Positions 8,722-18,005 of a stretch of 64,000 nucleotides of DNA are shown piece by piece; position 1 is the first letter of the stretch, and each line of letters begins with the position of its first letter. Made by a program: the position numbers and the translations under genes. The notes under the pieces are model-generated. The model was not told the origin of the DNA and ran no database searches. It was given only the letters and a program-made list of their open reading frames with translations. The stretch is from Nocardioides pantholopis (GTDB taxonomy: Bacteria > Actinomycetota > Actinomycetes > Propionibacteriales > Nocardioidaceae): assembly GCF_003710085.1 (NCBI RefSeq), contig NZ_CP033324.1:2241501-2305500 (forward strand). The letters run 5' to 3'.

Positions 8722-9677
8722 CAGTGCTGCTTGCCGTTGCGCGGGTCGGCGGGCCCGTCGCCGTCGTCGAGCCCGGCCAGGAACTGCTCGAACTGCCGGC
8801 CGATCTCCTCGCCGGTCGGCAGCGGCTGGTTCTCGGCGAGCAGGCTCGCGCCGGACTCCTCCGCGCGGATGAACGTGTCGTACTGCTGCTCCAGGGCCGC
8901 GACGACGTCGGCCACCTCGGTGTTCCCGAGGAGCTGGCTCTCGATCTCGGCCTCCCGGTCGGCGGCCTCCGCGCGCAGGCCGGAGAGGTCGACGGTCAGC
9001 CGGCCGGCGATCTCGACCTGCTCCAGCAGGGCGGCGGCGGCCTGGGGGTACTCGAGCTGGGCCAGGTAGTGCGGCACGTGCGCGACGAACCCCATCGCGT
9101 CGTGTCCCCACTCCCCCAGGCGCATCTCGACCAGGGTCTGGGCACTGCTGGGCACCCGCAGCTCGCCGCGCCAGGCGCTCGGCGTCACCACCAGGGCGGG
9201 GTCGTTGGCGTGCGGGGTCATCGTGATCGGGCGGGTGTGCGGCACCGCCATCGGCACCGAGCCCATCGCGACCACGAGCGTGACCTCGAAGCGCTCCACG
9301 ACCTTGCGCACCGCCCGGGCGAACGCCTCCCAGCGAGTGTCCGGCTCGGGGCCGCGCAGCAGCAGGTACGGCGTGCCGCCGGTGTCGCGCAGCAGCCGCA
9401 CGACCAGCCGCGGGGCGTCGTAGGACTCGTAGTGGTCCTGCGCGAACGTCACCGGGGGCCGGCGGGCGCGGTAGTCGTGCAGCTGGTCGACGTCGAAGGT
9501 CGCGACCACCGACCCGCCGTCGTCGAGGTCGACGAGATGCTGGGCCGCGCGGGCGGCCGCGTTGCCGGCGTCGAGGAAGCCGTCGAGGGCCACGACCATG
9601 GTCAGGCCGGTGTCCTCGCGCTCGTCGAGCTCGGGCACCTGATCGACGATGTGCACGAGCCTGGATTCTGACGTCAC
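8721..9677 (-). CDS. PAC2 family protein (proteasome-assembly-chaperone-like)
   Basis: The protein has 318 residues. The PAC2 fold is suggested by ALDGFLDAGNAA near the start, the TPYLLLRGPEPDTRW segment, and VAMGSVPMAVPHTRP. An acidic C-terminal tail holds QYDTFIRAEE, seen in actinobacterial members. Its biochemical function is unknown; actinobacterial PAC2 proteins resemble eukaryotic proteasome assembly chaperones and archaeal homologues. GTG 9677 is chosen because a TATCGT box lies 6 bases before it (leaderless start); a longer upstream reading has no homology-like sequence. It heads the operon with the two TesB genes and is divergent from fadA across 150 bp. Confidence 0.85.
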   Translation of the reverse strand: MTSESRLVHIVDQVPELDEREDTGLTMVVALDGFLDAGNAAARAAQHLVDLDDGGSVVATFDVDQLHDYRARRPPVTFAQDHYESYDAPRLVVRLLRDTGGTPYLLLRGPEPDTRWEAFARAVRKVVERFEVTLVVAMGSVPMAVPHTRPITMTPHANDPALVVTPSAWRGELRVPSSAQTLVEMRLGEWGHDAMGFVAHVPHYLAQLEYPQAAAALLEQVEIAGRLTVDLSGLRAEAADREAEIESQLLGNTEVADVVAALEQQYDTFIRAEESGASLLAENQPLPTGEEIGRQFEQFLAGLDDGDGPADPRNGKQH

Positions 9678-9683
9678 GGTCCC

Positions 9684-9689
9684 ACGATA
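9684..9689 (-). promoter_or_regulatory. -10 box (TATCGT) for PAC2-tesB operon
   Basis: TATCGT read on the minus strand ends 6 bases before the GTG at 9677, which predicts a leaderless mRNA. No Shine-Dalgarno sequence fits. Confidence 0.5.
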
Positions 9690-9776
9690 GGGCCCCGGGT
9701 GGCGCGACGGCCGGGAGCGGGTCCCCCGCGGACCGCGTGGTGACCACGACCACACCTCCCCGCCGCCGCACTTTGG

Positions 9777-9790
9777 TTACTCGCGGGTAA
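9777..9790. promoter_or_regulatory. Candidate fatty-acid regulator operator (TTAC-N6-GTAA)
   Basis: This 14-mer, TTACTCGCGGGTAA, differs from its own reverse complement at only one symmetric pair. It lies 38 bases before the fadA start and overlaps a likely -10 box, TAATCT (9788-9793). A repressor bound here would block fadAB transcription. A TetR- or GntR-type fatty-acid regulator is a reasonable guess, but no regulator is identified. Confidence 0.5.
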
Positions 9791-9827
9791 TCTGGCGGAG
9801 TCCAGCCCCACCAGATCAGGAGAACAG

Positions 9828-11027
9828 GTGCCCCGACAGCTGCGAGAGGTCGTCTTCGTCGACGGCGTACGCACCCCGTTCGGCAAGGCCAAGGGCCAGT
9901 ACGCCGAGACCCGTGCCGACGACCTCGTCATCAAGTGCATCCGCGAGCTCATGCGCCGCAACCCCTCGCTGCCCCCGGAGCGGGTCGACGAGGTCGCCGT
10001 GGCCGCGACGACCCAGATCGGCGACCAGGGCCTGACCATCGGCCGCACCGCGGCCCTGCTCTCCGGGCTGCCCCAGAGCGTTCCCGGCTTCGCGATCGAC
10101 CGGATGTGCGCGGGGGCCATGACCGCGGTGACCACGACCGCCTCCGGCATCGCCTTCGGCTCCTACGACGTCGCGATCGCTGGCGGCGTCGAGCACATGG
10201 GCCGGCACCCGATGGGCGAGGGCGTCGACCCGAACCCGCGGATCCTCTCCGAGCGGATCGTGGACCCCGACGCGCTGGTGATGGGCAAGACCGCGGAGAA
10301 CCTCCACGACCGCTACCCGACGATCACCAAGGAGCGCGTCGACGCCTACGCCGTGCGCTCGCAGCAGAAGACCGCCGCGGCGTACGACGCCGGCAAGATC
10401 CAGCAGGACCTGGTGCCGGTGGCCACCCGCTCCGGTGAGCAGGGCTGGGGCCTGGCCACCAGCGACGAGCCGATGCGCCCCGGCACCACCGTGGAGTCGC
10501 TGGCCGCCCTGAAGACGCCGTTCCGGGCCGCCGGCAAGGTGACCGCCGGCAACGCGGCGGGCATCAACGACGGCGCGACCGCGGCGCTGCTCGCCGACGA
10601 GGAGACCGCCCGCGAGCTCGGGCTGCCGATCCGGATGCGCCTGGTGTCCTACTCGTTCGTGGGTGTCGAGCCCGAGGTCATGGGCGCCGGCCCGATCCCG
10701 GCGACCGAGAAGGCGCTGCGCCAGGCCGGTCTCACCATCGACGACATCGGGGCCTTCGAGGTCAACGAGGCCTTCGCCGTGCAGGTGCTGGCCTTCCTCG
10801 AGCACTTCGGCATCGCCGACGACGACGCCCGGGTCAACCCCTACGGCGGCGCGATCGCGATGGGTCACCCCCTCGCGTCCTCCGGCGTGCGCCTGATGAC
10901 CCAGCTGGCCCGCCAGTTCGAGGAGCACCCCGAGGTGCGCTACGGCCTGACCACCATGTGCATCGGCATCGGCATGGGCGGCACCGTGATCTGGGAGAAC
11001 CCGCACTACAACGGAGAGGCGGCCTGA
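9828..11027 (+). CDS. fadA: Acetyl-CoA C-acyltransferase (beta-oxidation thiolase)
   Basis: The protein has 399 residues. Nucleophilic Cys94 lies in DRMCAGAM, His347 in MGHPLASSG, and the second Cys (about 378) in TMCIGIGMGG, so the thiolase triad is intact. It carries out the last step of the beta-oxidation cycle, releasing acetyl-CoA. The GTG at 9828 has AGGAGA a few bases upstream. fadB begins one base after its stop, giving a classical fadA-fadB operon. The TTAC/GTAA palindrome at 9777-9790 probably controls both genes. It is a different thiolase class from the FadA2-like gene at 3331-4629. Confidence 0.94.
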   Translation: MPRQLREVVFVDGVRTPFGKAKGQYAETRADDLVIKCIRELMRRNPSLPPERVDEVAVAATTQIGDQGLTIGRTAALLSGLPQSVPGFAIDRMCAGAMTAVTTTASGIAFGSYDVAIAGGVEHMGRHPMGEGVDPNPRILSERIVDPDALVMGKTAENLHDRYPTITKERVDAYAVRSQQKTAAAYDAGKIQQDLVPVATRSGEQGWGLATSDEPMRPGTTVESLAALKTPFRAAGKVTAGNAAGINDGATAALLADEETARELGLPIRMRLVSYSFVGVEPEVMGAGPIPATEKALRQAGLTIDDIGAFEVNEAFAVQVLAFLEHFGIADDDARVNPYGGAIAMGHPLASSGVRLMTQLARQFEEHPEVRYGLTTMCIGIGMGGTVIWENPHYNGEAA

Positions 11028-11028
11028 G

Positions 11029-13116
11029 ATGGCGACCCCTGACCTGACCGACCTGCTGGCCCGCGCCGAGGCGATCTCCTCCGACGCCGAGCGCGTCACC
11101 GCCGCCCACCTGCGCACGGTCGCGCTCCCGCCCGTCGACGGCCGCCCCGCCGGCGTGATGGGCCTGATCACCCTCGACAACGGCGAGGACCACACCAAGC
11201 CGAACACGTTCGGCCCGCGCTCGCTCCTGGCGCTGAACACCGCGATCGACGCGGCCCTCGCCGACGACGAGATCACCTCGATCGGCGTCACCGGCAAGCC
11301 GTTCATCCTGGCCGCCGGCGCCGACCTGACCTCGATCGCCGGCGGCGGGCCGGACGCCGTCCGCACCGTCGCCGAGCTCGGCCACGCGGTCTTCCGCAAG
11401 CTCCGCGACGGCGGCAAGACCTCGTTCGGGTTCATCAACGGCCTCGCGCTGGGCGGCGGCCTCGAGGTCGCGCTGCACTGCGACTACCGCACGGTCATGG
11501 ACTCCGCGCCGGCCCTGGGCCTGCCCGAGGTCATGCTCGGGCTGGTCCCCGGCTGGGGCGGCGCCTACCTGGTGCCGAACCTGATCGGGCCCGAGAAGGC
11601 CGTCAAGGTGATCCTCGAGAACCCGCTCAACAACGGCAAGACCCTGGGCGGGAAGGCCGCCTTCGAGCTCGGCCTCGCCGACGCCTGCTTCGGCGGCGCC
11701 GACTACCTCGAGCAGTCCCTGCTCTGGGCCGCGCGGGTGCTCACCGGCGCGACAGTCGTCGAGCGTCCCGAGCTGGACCGCGGGGAGGCCTGGGACGCCG
11801 CCGTCGCCAAGGGTGCGGCGATCGCCCAGGCCCGGACCGGCGGCGCCAGCCCGGCCGCCGCCAAGGCGCTCGAGCTGATCGCCGGCGCCCGGACCGCGAC
11901 CCGCGACGAGGGCTTCGCCGCCGAGGACGAGGCCCTCGAGGCCATGTCGCGCACGCCGGAGCTGCTCGCCTCGCTCTACGCCTTCGACCTGGTGCAGAAG
12001 CGGGCCAAGCGGCCCGCGGGTGCGCCGGACCGGAAGCTCGCGCGGCCGGTCACCAAGGTCGGCATCGTCGGCGCCGGCCTGATGGCCAGCCAGCTCGCGC
12101 TGCTGTTCGTACGCCGCCTGGAGGTCCCGGTCGTGCTCAGCGACCTCGACCAGGAGCGGGTCGACAAGGGCGTCGCCTACGTCCACGCCGAGGTCGACAA
12201 GCTGCTCGCCAAGGGCCGGATCAACGCCGACAAGGCGAACCGCCACAAGGCGCTGGTCTCGGGCGTGGTCGACAAGTCCACCGCGTTCGCGGACGCCGAC
12301 TTCGTCATCGAGGCGGTCTTCGAGGAGATGTCGGTCAAGAAGTCCGTCTTCGCCGACGTCGAGAAGGTCGTCTCCCCCGACTGCATCCTGGCGACCAACA
12401 CCTCCTCGCTCTCGATCACCGAGATGGCCGCCGAGCTCGAGCACCCCGAGCGGGTCGTGGGCTTCCACTTCTTCAACCCGGTCGCGGTGATGCCGCTGCT
12501 GGAGATCATCCGCGGCGAGCAGACCTCCGACGCGGCGCTGGCCACCGCGTTCGCCACCGGCAAGGCGCTGAAGAAGACCACGATCCTGGTCCAGGACAGC
12601 CCGTCGTTCATCGTCAACCGCCTGCTGGGCCGCTTCATGAGCGAGGTCAGCCGGATCGTCGACGAGGGCACCCCGGTCCAGGTCGTCGACGGCGCGTTCG
12701 CCGGCGTCACCCCGATGTCGCCGTTCACGCTGATCGCGCTGGTCGGCCCCGCCATCGCGCTGCACAACACCGAGACGCTGGCCGGGGCCTTCCCCGACCG
12801 GTTCTACGTCTCGCCGGCGCTGCGGCGCGTGGTGGAGGCCCGCAAGGCGGCGTACTTCGGCGCCGACGGCACGCTCGACCCCGAGGTCGAGGCGCTGCTG
12901 GAGAAGCCGGCCGCGCCGGTGGTCCGCACGGCCGCCGAGGTGCGCACCGAGGTGCTCACCGGGCTGGCCGAGGAGGTCCGGATCATGCTCGACGAGGGCG
13001 TCGTCGCCGCGGCCGAGGACCTCGACCTCGCGATGATCACCGGGGCCGGGTTCTCGTTCTGGAACGGCGGCCTCACGATGCTCCTCGAGCGCGAGGGGCT
13101 CGGCACCTTCCACTGA
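11029..13116 (+). CDS. fadB: 3-hydroxyacyl-CoA dehydrogenase / enoyl-CoA hydratase, alpha subunit
   Basis: The protein has 695 residues. The N-terminal enoyl-CoA hydratase domain (about 1-300) shows the oxyanion-hole region AAGADLTSIAGGG and NGLALGGGLEVALHCDYR. The NAD-binding HAD domain begins near 343 with KVGIVGAGLMASQLA, and the catalytic His lies in GFHFFNPVAVMPLLE (about 478). C-terminal HAD domains follow, with QDSPSFIVNRLLGRF. It hydrates enoyl-CoA and oxidises the 3-hydroxyacyl-CoA, passing product to FadA. The ATG at 11029 lies one base after the fadA stop. It is the bifunctional actinobacterial form with the usual domain order. A REP-like palindrome follows. Confidence 0.95.
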   Translation: MATPDLTDLLARAEAISSDAERVTAAHLRTVALPPVDGRPAGVMGLITLDNGEDHTKPNTFGPRSLLALNTAIDAALADDEITSIGVTGKPFILAAGADLTSIAGGGPDAVRTVAELGHAVFRKLRDGGKTSFGFINGLALGGGLEVALHCDYRTVMDSAPALGLPEVMLGLVPGWGGAYLVPNLIGPEKAVKVILENPLNNGKTLGGKAAFELGLADACFGGADYLEQSLLWAARVLTGATVVERPELDRGEAWDAAVAKGAAIAQARTGGASPAAAKALELIAGARTATRDEGFAAEDEALEAMSRTPELLASLYAFDLVQKRAKRPAGAPDRKLARPVTKVGIVGAGLMASQLALLFVRRLEVPVVLSDLDQERVDKGVAYVHAEVDKLLAKGRINADKANRHKALVSGVVDKSTAFADADFVIEAVFEEMSVKKSVFADVEKVVSPDCILATNTSSLSITEMAAELEHPERVVGFHFFNPVAVMPLLEIIRGEQTSDAALATAFATGKALKKTTILVQDSPSFIVNRLLGRFMSEVSRIVDEGTPVQVVDGAFAGVTPMSPFTLIALVGPAIALHNTETLAGAFPDRFYVSPALRRVVEARKAAYFGADGTLDPEVEALLEKPAAPVVRTAAEVRTEVLTGLAEEVRIMLDEGVVAAAEDLDLAMITGAGFSFWNGGLTMLLEREGLGTFH

Positions 13117-13130
13117 TCGGTGCGGCCCGC

Positions 13131-13216
13131 TGGTCGAGCCGCGAGCGAAGCGAGCGTGTCGAGACCCCACCCAGGTCTCGACACGCTCGTCGCTGGCGCT
13201 CCTCGCGGCTCGACCA
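13131..13216. repeat. REP-like palindrome related to the 944-1272 repeats
   Basis: The arms run from TGGTCGAGCCGCGAG to CGTGTCGAGACC (13131-13166) and, after 7 bases, from GGTCTCGACACGCTCG to CGCGGCTCGACCA (13174-13216). The ends are perfectly complementary and the middle is imperfect. It lies between the convergent fadB and permease genes and could act as a bidirectional terminator or as a mobile intergenic repeat. Confidence 0.8.
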
Positions 13217-13231
13217 CCCGCACAGGCGACC

Positions 13232-14728
13232 TCAGCCGGAGCGCGACACCTCCGGCGCCGCTTCCTGGCCCAGCCGGCTGTGCCGGCGGCCGTAGGCGAA
13301 GTACACGACCACGCCGACCGCCATCCAGATCCCGAACCGCACCCAGGTCTCGCCCGGCAGGTTGAGCATCAGGTAGAGGCACATCAGCGTGGACAGCACC
13401 GCGACCACGTAGACGAGCGGGGTGCGGAAGGCCCGGGGCAGGTCCGGGCGGGTACGCCGCAGGATCGCCACCCCGATGCTGACCAGGATGAACGCGAACA
13501 GCGTGCCGATGTTGACCAGGCTCGCGAGCGTCTCGAGGTCGACGAAGCCGGCGATCCCGGCGACGACGACGCCGGTGATCGCGGTGATCCGGTACGGCGT
13601 CCCGAAGCGCGGGTGCACGCGGGACAGCCCGCGCGGCAGCAACCCGTCGCGCGCCATCGCGAACGCGACGCGGCTCTGCCCCATCATCAGGATCATCGCG
13701 ACCGCGACCAGTCCGATGCAGGCGCCCAGCGAGATCAGGTTGCCCATCCACTCGATACCGGCGGCGTCGAAGGCCGACGCGAGCGGCGCCGCGTCGTCGG
13801 GGTCGATGTCGCGGTAGTCCTGCACGCCGGTGACGACCAGGCTCACCGCGGCGTACAGCAGGGTGACCACGAGCAGAGAGCCGAGGATGCCGATCGGCAC
13901 GTCGCGCTGGGGGTTCTTGGCCTCCTCGGCGGTGGTGGCGACGACGTCGAACCCGATGAAGGCGAAGAACACCACCGCGGCGCCGGCGATCACGCCGGCC
14001 ACCCCGAAGACCGCCGGCTCGATGCCGAGCAGGCTGGTGATCAGCGGCAGCTCCAGGAACCCGCCCTCGGAGCCGGAGGTGGGCCGGGACTCGGGGATGA
14101 ACGGCACCCAGTTGGAGGGGTCGACGACGCTGATGCCGACCACGATCACGGTCGCCACGACGGCCAGCTTGATCGCGACGATGACCTGGTTGAACCGGCT
14201 GGAGAGCTTGGTGCCGCGGATCAGCAGCCCCATGATCAGCAGCGCGATGATCATCGCCGGCAGGTCCACCCACCCGTTGGCGGCCGAGCCCAGCTCCGTC
14301 GGGACCTCGAGCGGGGTGCCGGCGAGCAGCTCCTGGAGGTAGCCGGAGAAGCTGACCGACAGCGCGGAGGACCCGATCGTGAACTCCAGGGCCAGGTCCC
14401 ACCCGATGATCCAGGCGATGAACTCGCCGAACGTCGCATAGCTGAACGTGTAGGCGCTGCCGGCCGCGGGGACCGTCGAGGCGAACTCGGCGTAGCACAG
14501 CCCCGCCAGGGCGCAGGCGACCGCCGCGATCAGGAACGACAGCGCCAGCGCCGGGCCCGAGTTCGTGGCCGCGACGGTTCCGGTGAGCACGAAGATCCCC
14601 GCACCGATCAGCACGCCGATGCCGAAGACGATCAGGTCGAGGGCGCCCAGCTCCTTGCGCAGCTGGTGGTCCGGGTCGTCGGTGTCGGCCATGGACTGCT
14701 CGACGGACTTGGTGCGGAACAGGCTCAT
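13232..14728 (-). CDS. APC family (CAT-type) amino-acid permease
   Basis: The protein has 498 residues and about 12 predicted membrane helices. The APC signature GIGVLIGAGIFVLTGTVA lies near 37-54 in helix 1 and FIGFDVVATTAEEAKNPQRD about midway, as in cationic amino-acid transporters (YfnA/CAT group). It is probably a proton-coupled amino-acid importer; the substrate cannot be read from sequence. The ATG at 14728 has GAGGCGAAGA directly upstream. It stands alone between convergent fadB and the operon ending at 14778, with which it shares strand but probably not promoter. Confidence 0.9.
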   Translation of the reverse strand: MSLFRTKSVEQSMADTDDPDHQLRKELGALDLIVFGIGVLIGAGIFVLTGTVAATNSGPALALSFLIAAVACALAGLCYAEFASTVPAAGSAYTFSYATFGEFIAWIIGWDLALEFTIGSSALSVSFSGYLQELLAGTPLEVPTELGSAANGWVDLPAMIIALLIMGLLIRGTKLSSRFNQVIVAIKLAVVATVIVVGISVVDPSNWVPFIPESRPTSGSEGGFLELPLITSLLGIEPAVFGVAGVIAGAAVVFFAFIGFDVVATTAEEAKNPQRDVPIGILGSLLVVTLLYAAVSLVVTGVQDYRDIDPDDAAPLASAFDAAGIEWMGNLISLGACIGLVAVAMILMMGQSRVAFAMARDGLLPRGLSRVHPRFGTPYRITAITGVVVAGIAGFVDLETLASLVNIGTLFAFILVSIGVAILRRTRPDLPRAFRTPLVYVVAVLSTLMCLYLMLNLPGETWVRFGIWMAVGVVVYFAYGRRHSRLGQEAAPEVSRSG

Positions 14729-14777
14729 TCTTCGCCTCTACCCCGCGATGGCCCGCCCCACGCGTGTTCGGGTCCGG

Positions 14778-16082
14778 TCAGCCGTAGGTTGTGCGGATCA
14801 GCCGGGCGGTACGGCGGGCGACCTGGCCCTCGGTGATTCCGAGCAGGCCCTCGAGCACCTCGCCCGGGGCCGTCTGCCGGGCCGCGGTCGCGTCGAGCAG
14901 CCCGAAGAGCACCGACGCGTCGAAGGTGCGCGCGAGGTACTCGCACGCCCACCACGACAGGCCGTAGTTGGCGGCCGACCCGGGGCCGTTGAAGGACTCA
15001 TCGGCGGGCAGCCGGGTCACCCCGGCGCGCGCGGCGTCGATCGCGGGCCCGGCGAGCCACCGCTCCTCGGGCGGCATCGGCTGCACGGAGACGTACTCCG
15101 CGATGCCCTCGCTGAGCCAGACCGGCGCCCCGTCGTCCCGCGCGCCCAGCGCCACGTGGGTGAGCTCGTGGCGCAGCAGCCGGTCCCGCGCGGCGCCGGA
15201 CCGGTCCAGCAGCCGCGGGTGCAGCGCCAGCCGGGTGGCGGCGAGGGTGGGGTCTCCGGGGCTGGCCAGGACCGGGAACGCGACGCCGTCCACCCCGTCG
15301 GCGTCGCCGCCGGGGAGGTCCGGCAGGCTGCGCAGGAACCCGGGGTCGGAGAGCGCGTAGACCACGACCGAGCGCGACCACGGGTAGGGCACCCGCGCCG
15401 CGACCGCGGCGATGCCGCGCTCGACCGATCCCAGCAGCGCGGCGGCGGCGGGCTGGCTCCCCTCGTCGAAGATCCCGAGCACGCCGGTGCCGGCGCGGAC
15501 CACGATCCGCCCGCGATCCCAGGGCTGCTCCCGCACCCCGTGGGCCGCCTCCCAGCCGGCGTCGGTCACCGACGCGAGGCGCAGCCGCGTCGGCCGCCGC
15601 GGGTCGGGCCGGAACAGGTACCGGTCCCGGCTGACCACCGGCACCGCGTCGTACCCCTCGAGCTGGAGGTGCACCTCGACGACTGCCCAGTACGCGTCGC
15701 CGTCGCGGACCAGGCTCGCCGGGTCGACCCGGTAGCGCAGGTCGGCCAGCGGGAGCTGGGCCAGGTTCGCGAGGTAGGTGTCCTGGGCGGCCCGGAACCG
15801 GGGCCCGCGGGCCAGGCCGGCCCGGAACCGGGCCCGGTCGCCCGCCAGCACCGCCGACGCGCGCCGGTCCAGGGTCCGGGTGACGGCTCCCGCGACGTCC
15901 GGGGCGCCGGCGCTCGCCGGGGCCGGTCGGGCGTCCGCCTCGTCGTCGTCGCCGCCGAGGAGGGCGCAGGAGGAGACCAGGGACGCCAGGACCAGCGCCA
16001 GCACGGCACGGCTCAGGACCGGGAGCGGCGCTGCAGGCGCGGCCCCGGGGGTGCGGGACGGTTCAGCGCGGTCGTTCGGCAT
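14778..16082 (-). CDS. Putative lipoprotein with gluzincin-type (HExxH...E) metallopeptidase motif
   Basis: About 434 residues. A hydrophobic segment ends in LVSSC with lipidated Cys39, so export and membrane anchoring are likely. HELTH (305-309) with [10 protein letters not shown], whose Glu is at about 325, forms a zinc-peptidase gluzincin motif like that of M1-type and minigluzincin peptidases. The middle region is unlike known families to me. Substrate is unknown. The start is uncertain: ATG 16082 lies inside the end of dxs, and GTG 16106 is an alternative. Overlap with dxs implies co-transcription with the nudix/SMP-30/dxs group. The N-terminus before the signal segment is unusually long (about 22 residues), so a later start is possible. 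Confidence 0.75.
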   Translation of the reverse strand: MPNDRAEPSRTPGAAPAAPLPVLSRAVLALVLASLVSSCALLGGDDDEADARPAPASAGAPDVAGAVTRTLDRRASAVLAGDRARFRAGLARGPRFRAAQDTYLANLAQLPLADLRYRVDPASLVRDGDAYWAVVEVHLQLEGYDAVPVVSRDRYLFRPDPRRPTRLRLASVTDAGWEAAHGVREQPWDRGRIVVRAGTGVLGIFDEGSQPAAAALLGSVERGIAAVAARVPYPWSRSVVVYALSDPGFLRSLPDLPGGDADGVDGVAFPVLASPGDPTLAATRLALHPRLLDRSGAARDRLLRHELTHVALGARDDGAPVWLSEGIAEYVSVQPMPPEERWLAGPAIDAARAGVTRLPADESFNGPGSAANYGLSWWACEYLARTFDASVLFGLLDATAARQTAPGEVLEGLLGITEGQVARRTARLIRTTYG

Positions 16083-17988
16083 CGACGGGTGAACGACCGT
16101 CGTCACCCGAGGTGACGTCCTCGGGGCCGGTGGAGATCTCCTCGACGACGCCGAGCGCGATCGCCTGCGCGGTCAGGCCGATCCGCTCCAGGATCGCGGC
16201 GCGCTTGGCATGGCCCAGGAACTCCTGCGGGATGCCGTGCAGGCGCACCGGCGTGGTGACGCCCGCGTCGTTGAGCGCCTGGAGCAGCACCGCGCCGCAG
16301 CCGCCGATCCGGCCGTTGTCCTCGATGGTCACCACGAGGCGGTGCTCGCGGGCGAGCTCGACGATGGCGGGGTCGACCGGCTTGACCCAGCGCGGGTCGA
16401 CGACCGTGACGCCGATCCCCTGGGCGACCAGCCGCTGCGCGACGTCCACGCCCACCTCGGCCATCGCGCCGACGGCCACGACCAGCACGTCCCGCCGACC
16501 GTTGCGCACCAGCACGTCGGCGCCGCCGGCGGTGCCGACGGCCTCGATGTCGGCCGGCGGCGGGCCCTTCGGGAACCGGACCACGGTCGGGGCGTCCTCG
16601 ACCTCGACGGCCTCGTTGAGCAGCTCGCGCAGCCGGGCGGCGTCGCGGGGCGCTGCCAGCCGCAGCCCCGGGACCAGCTGGAGGTAGGACATGTCCCACA
16701 TGCCGTTGTGGCTCGCCCCGTCGTCGCCGGTGACCCCGGCCCGGTCGAGCACGAACGTGACGCCGCAGCGGTGCAGCGCGACGTCCATCAGGACCTGGTC
16801 GAAGGCCCGGTTGAGGAAGGTGGCGTAGACCGCGACGACCGGGTGCAGGCCACCCATCGCCAGGCCGGCCGCCGAGGTGGCGGCGTGCTGCTCGGCGATG
16901 CCGACGTCGAAGGTGCGCTCGGGGAACCGGGCCTGGAACTTGTCCAGCCCCACCGGGTGCATCATCGCCGCGGTGACCGCGACGACGTCCTGGCGGCGCT
17001 GGCCGACGTGGACCAGCTCGTCGGCGAACACGTCGGTCCAGATCCGCCCGCGGGCGCGCTCCTCGCCGGTCTCCACGTCGAAGGGCTGCGGGCTGTGGAA
17101 CTGGTCGGCCTCGTGCCGCTCCGCGGCGTCGTACCCGAAGCCCTTGCGGGTGATCGCGTGCACGATCACCGGGCCGCCGAACCGCTTCGCCTGGCCCAGG
17201 GCGTGCTCCATCGCGGGCAGGTCGTGGCCGTCGACCGGGCCGACGTACTTCAGGCCGAGGTCCTCGAAGAGGCCCTGGGGCGCGATCGCGTCCTTGAGGC
17301 CCTTCTTCATCGCGTGCAGGGCGTCGTACGCCGCGGCGCCGACGCCCGGCACGGCGTTGAGCCGCTTCTTGACCAGGTCGAGGACCTGCTCGTAGCGGGG
17401 GTTGGTGCGCAGGCTGGTCAGCGCGTTCGCGAGGCCGCCGATCGTCGGTGTGTAGGAGCGGCCGTTGTCGTTGACGACGATCACCAGGCGGCTGTCGCGG
17501 GCGATCGCGATGTTGTTCAGCGCCTCCCAGGCCATGCCGCCGGTCAGCGCGCCGTCCCCGATGACGGCCACCGTGTGCCGGTCCTCGCCGCGGATCGCGT
17601 AGGCCTTGGCCAGGCCGTCGGCGTAGCTGAGCGCGGTGGACGCGTGGGAGTTCTCGACGATGTCGTGGTCGGACTCGGCCTGGCTGGGATAGCCCGAGAG
17701 CCCGCCCTCCTGGCGCAGGGCGTCGAAGTCGCCGGCGCGGCCGGTGAGGACCTTGTGGACGTAGGACTGGTGACCGGTGTCGAAGACCACCCGGTCGCGC
17801 GGGGACTCGAAGACCCGGTGGATCGCGAGGGTCAGCTCGACGACGCCGAGGTTGGGTCCGAGGTGGCCGCCGGTGCGGGAGGTGGCGTTGACGAGGAGGT
17901 CCCGGATCTCGCTCGCCAGGGTGGAGAGCTGGTCGTCGGTGAGGTCGCGCAGGTCGCGCGGGCCCGTGATCGACTGGAGGAGACCCAT
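16063..17988 (-). CDS. dxs: 1-deoxy-D-xylulose-5-phosphate synthase
   Basis: The protein has 641 residues, full family length. It condenses pyruvate and glyceraldehyde-3-phosphate using thiamine diphosphate, the first step of the MEP isoprenoid pathway. Motifs: [14 protein letters not shown] (41-54), [11 protein letters not shown], the TPP/Mg motif [16 protein letters not shown] (144-159), [10 protein letters not shown] with the catalytic Glu, and [13 protein letters not shown] 17988 gives the usual MGLLQSI start. A GTG at 18009, whose GTGA overlaps the preceding gene's stop, would add seven residues and fits the coupling pattern seen across this window. It is the third gene of a four-gene operon. 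Confidence 0.95.
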   Translation of the reverse strand: MGLLQSITGPRDLRDLTDDQLSTLASEIRDLLVNATSRTGGHLGPNLGVVELTLAIHRVFESPRDRVVFDTGHQSYVHKVLTGRAGDFDALRQEGGLSGYPSQAESDHDIVENSHASTALSYADGLAKAYAIRGEDRHTVAVIGDGALTGGMAWEALNNIAIARDSRLVIVVNDNGRSYTPTIGGLANALTSLRTNPRYEQVLDLVKKRLNAVPGVGAAAYDALHAMKKGLKDAIAPQGLFEDLGLKYVGPVDGHDLPAMEHALGQAKRFGGPVIVHAITRKGFGYDAAERHEADQFHSPQPFDVETGEERARGRIWTDVFADELVHVGQRRQDVVAVTAAMMHPVGLDKFQARFPERTFDVGIAEQHAATSAAGLAMGGLHPVVAVYATFLNRAFDQVLMDVALHRCGVTFVLDRAGVTGDDGASHNGMWDMSYLQLVPGLRLAAPRDAARLRELLNEAVEVEDAPTVVRFPKGPPPADIEAVGTAGGADVLVRNGRRDVLVVAVGAMAEVGVDVAQRLVAQGIGVTVVDPRWVKPVDPAIVELAREHRLVVTIEDNGRIGGCGAVLLQALNDAGVTTPVRLHGIPQEFLGHAKRAAILERIGLTAQAIALGVVEEISTGPEDVTSGDDGRSPVDAERPR

Positions 17989-18005
17989 GGGCTCACTGTA
18001 GTTGG

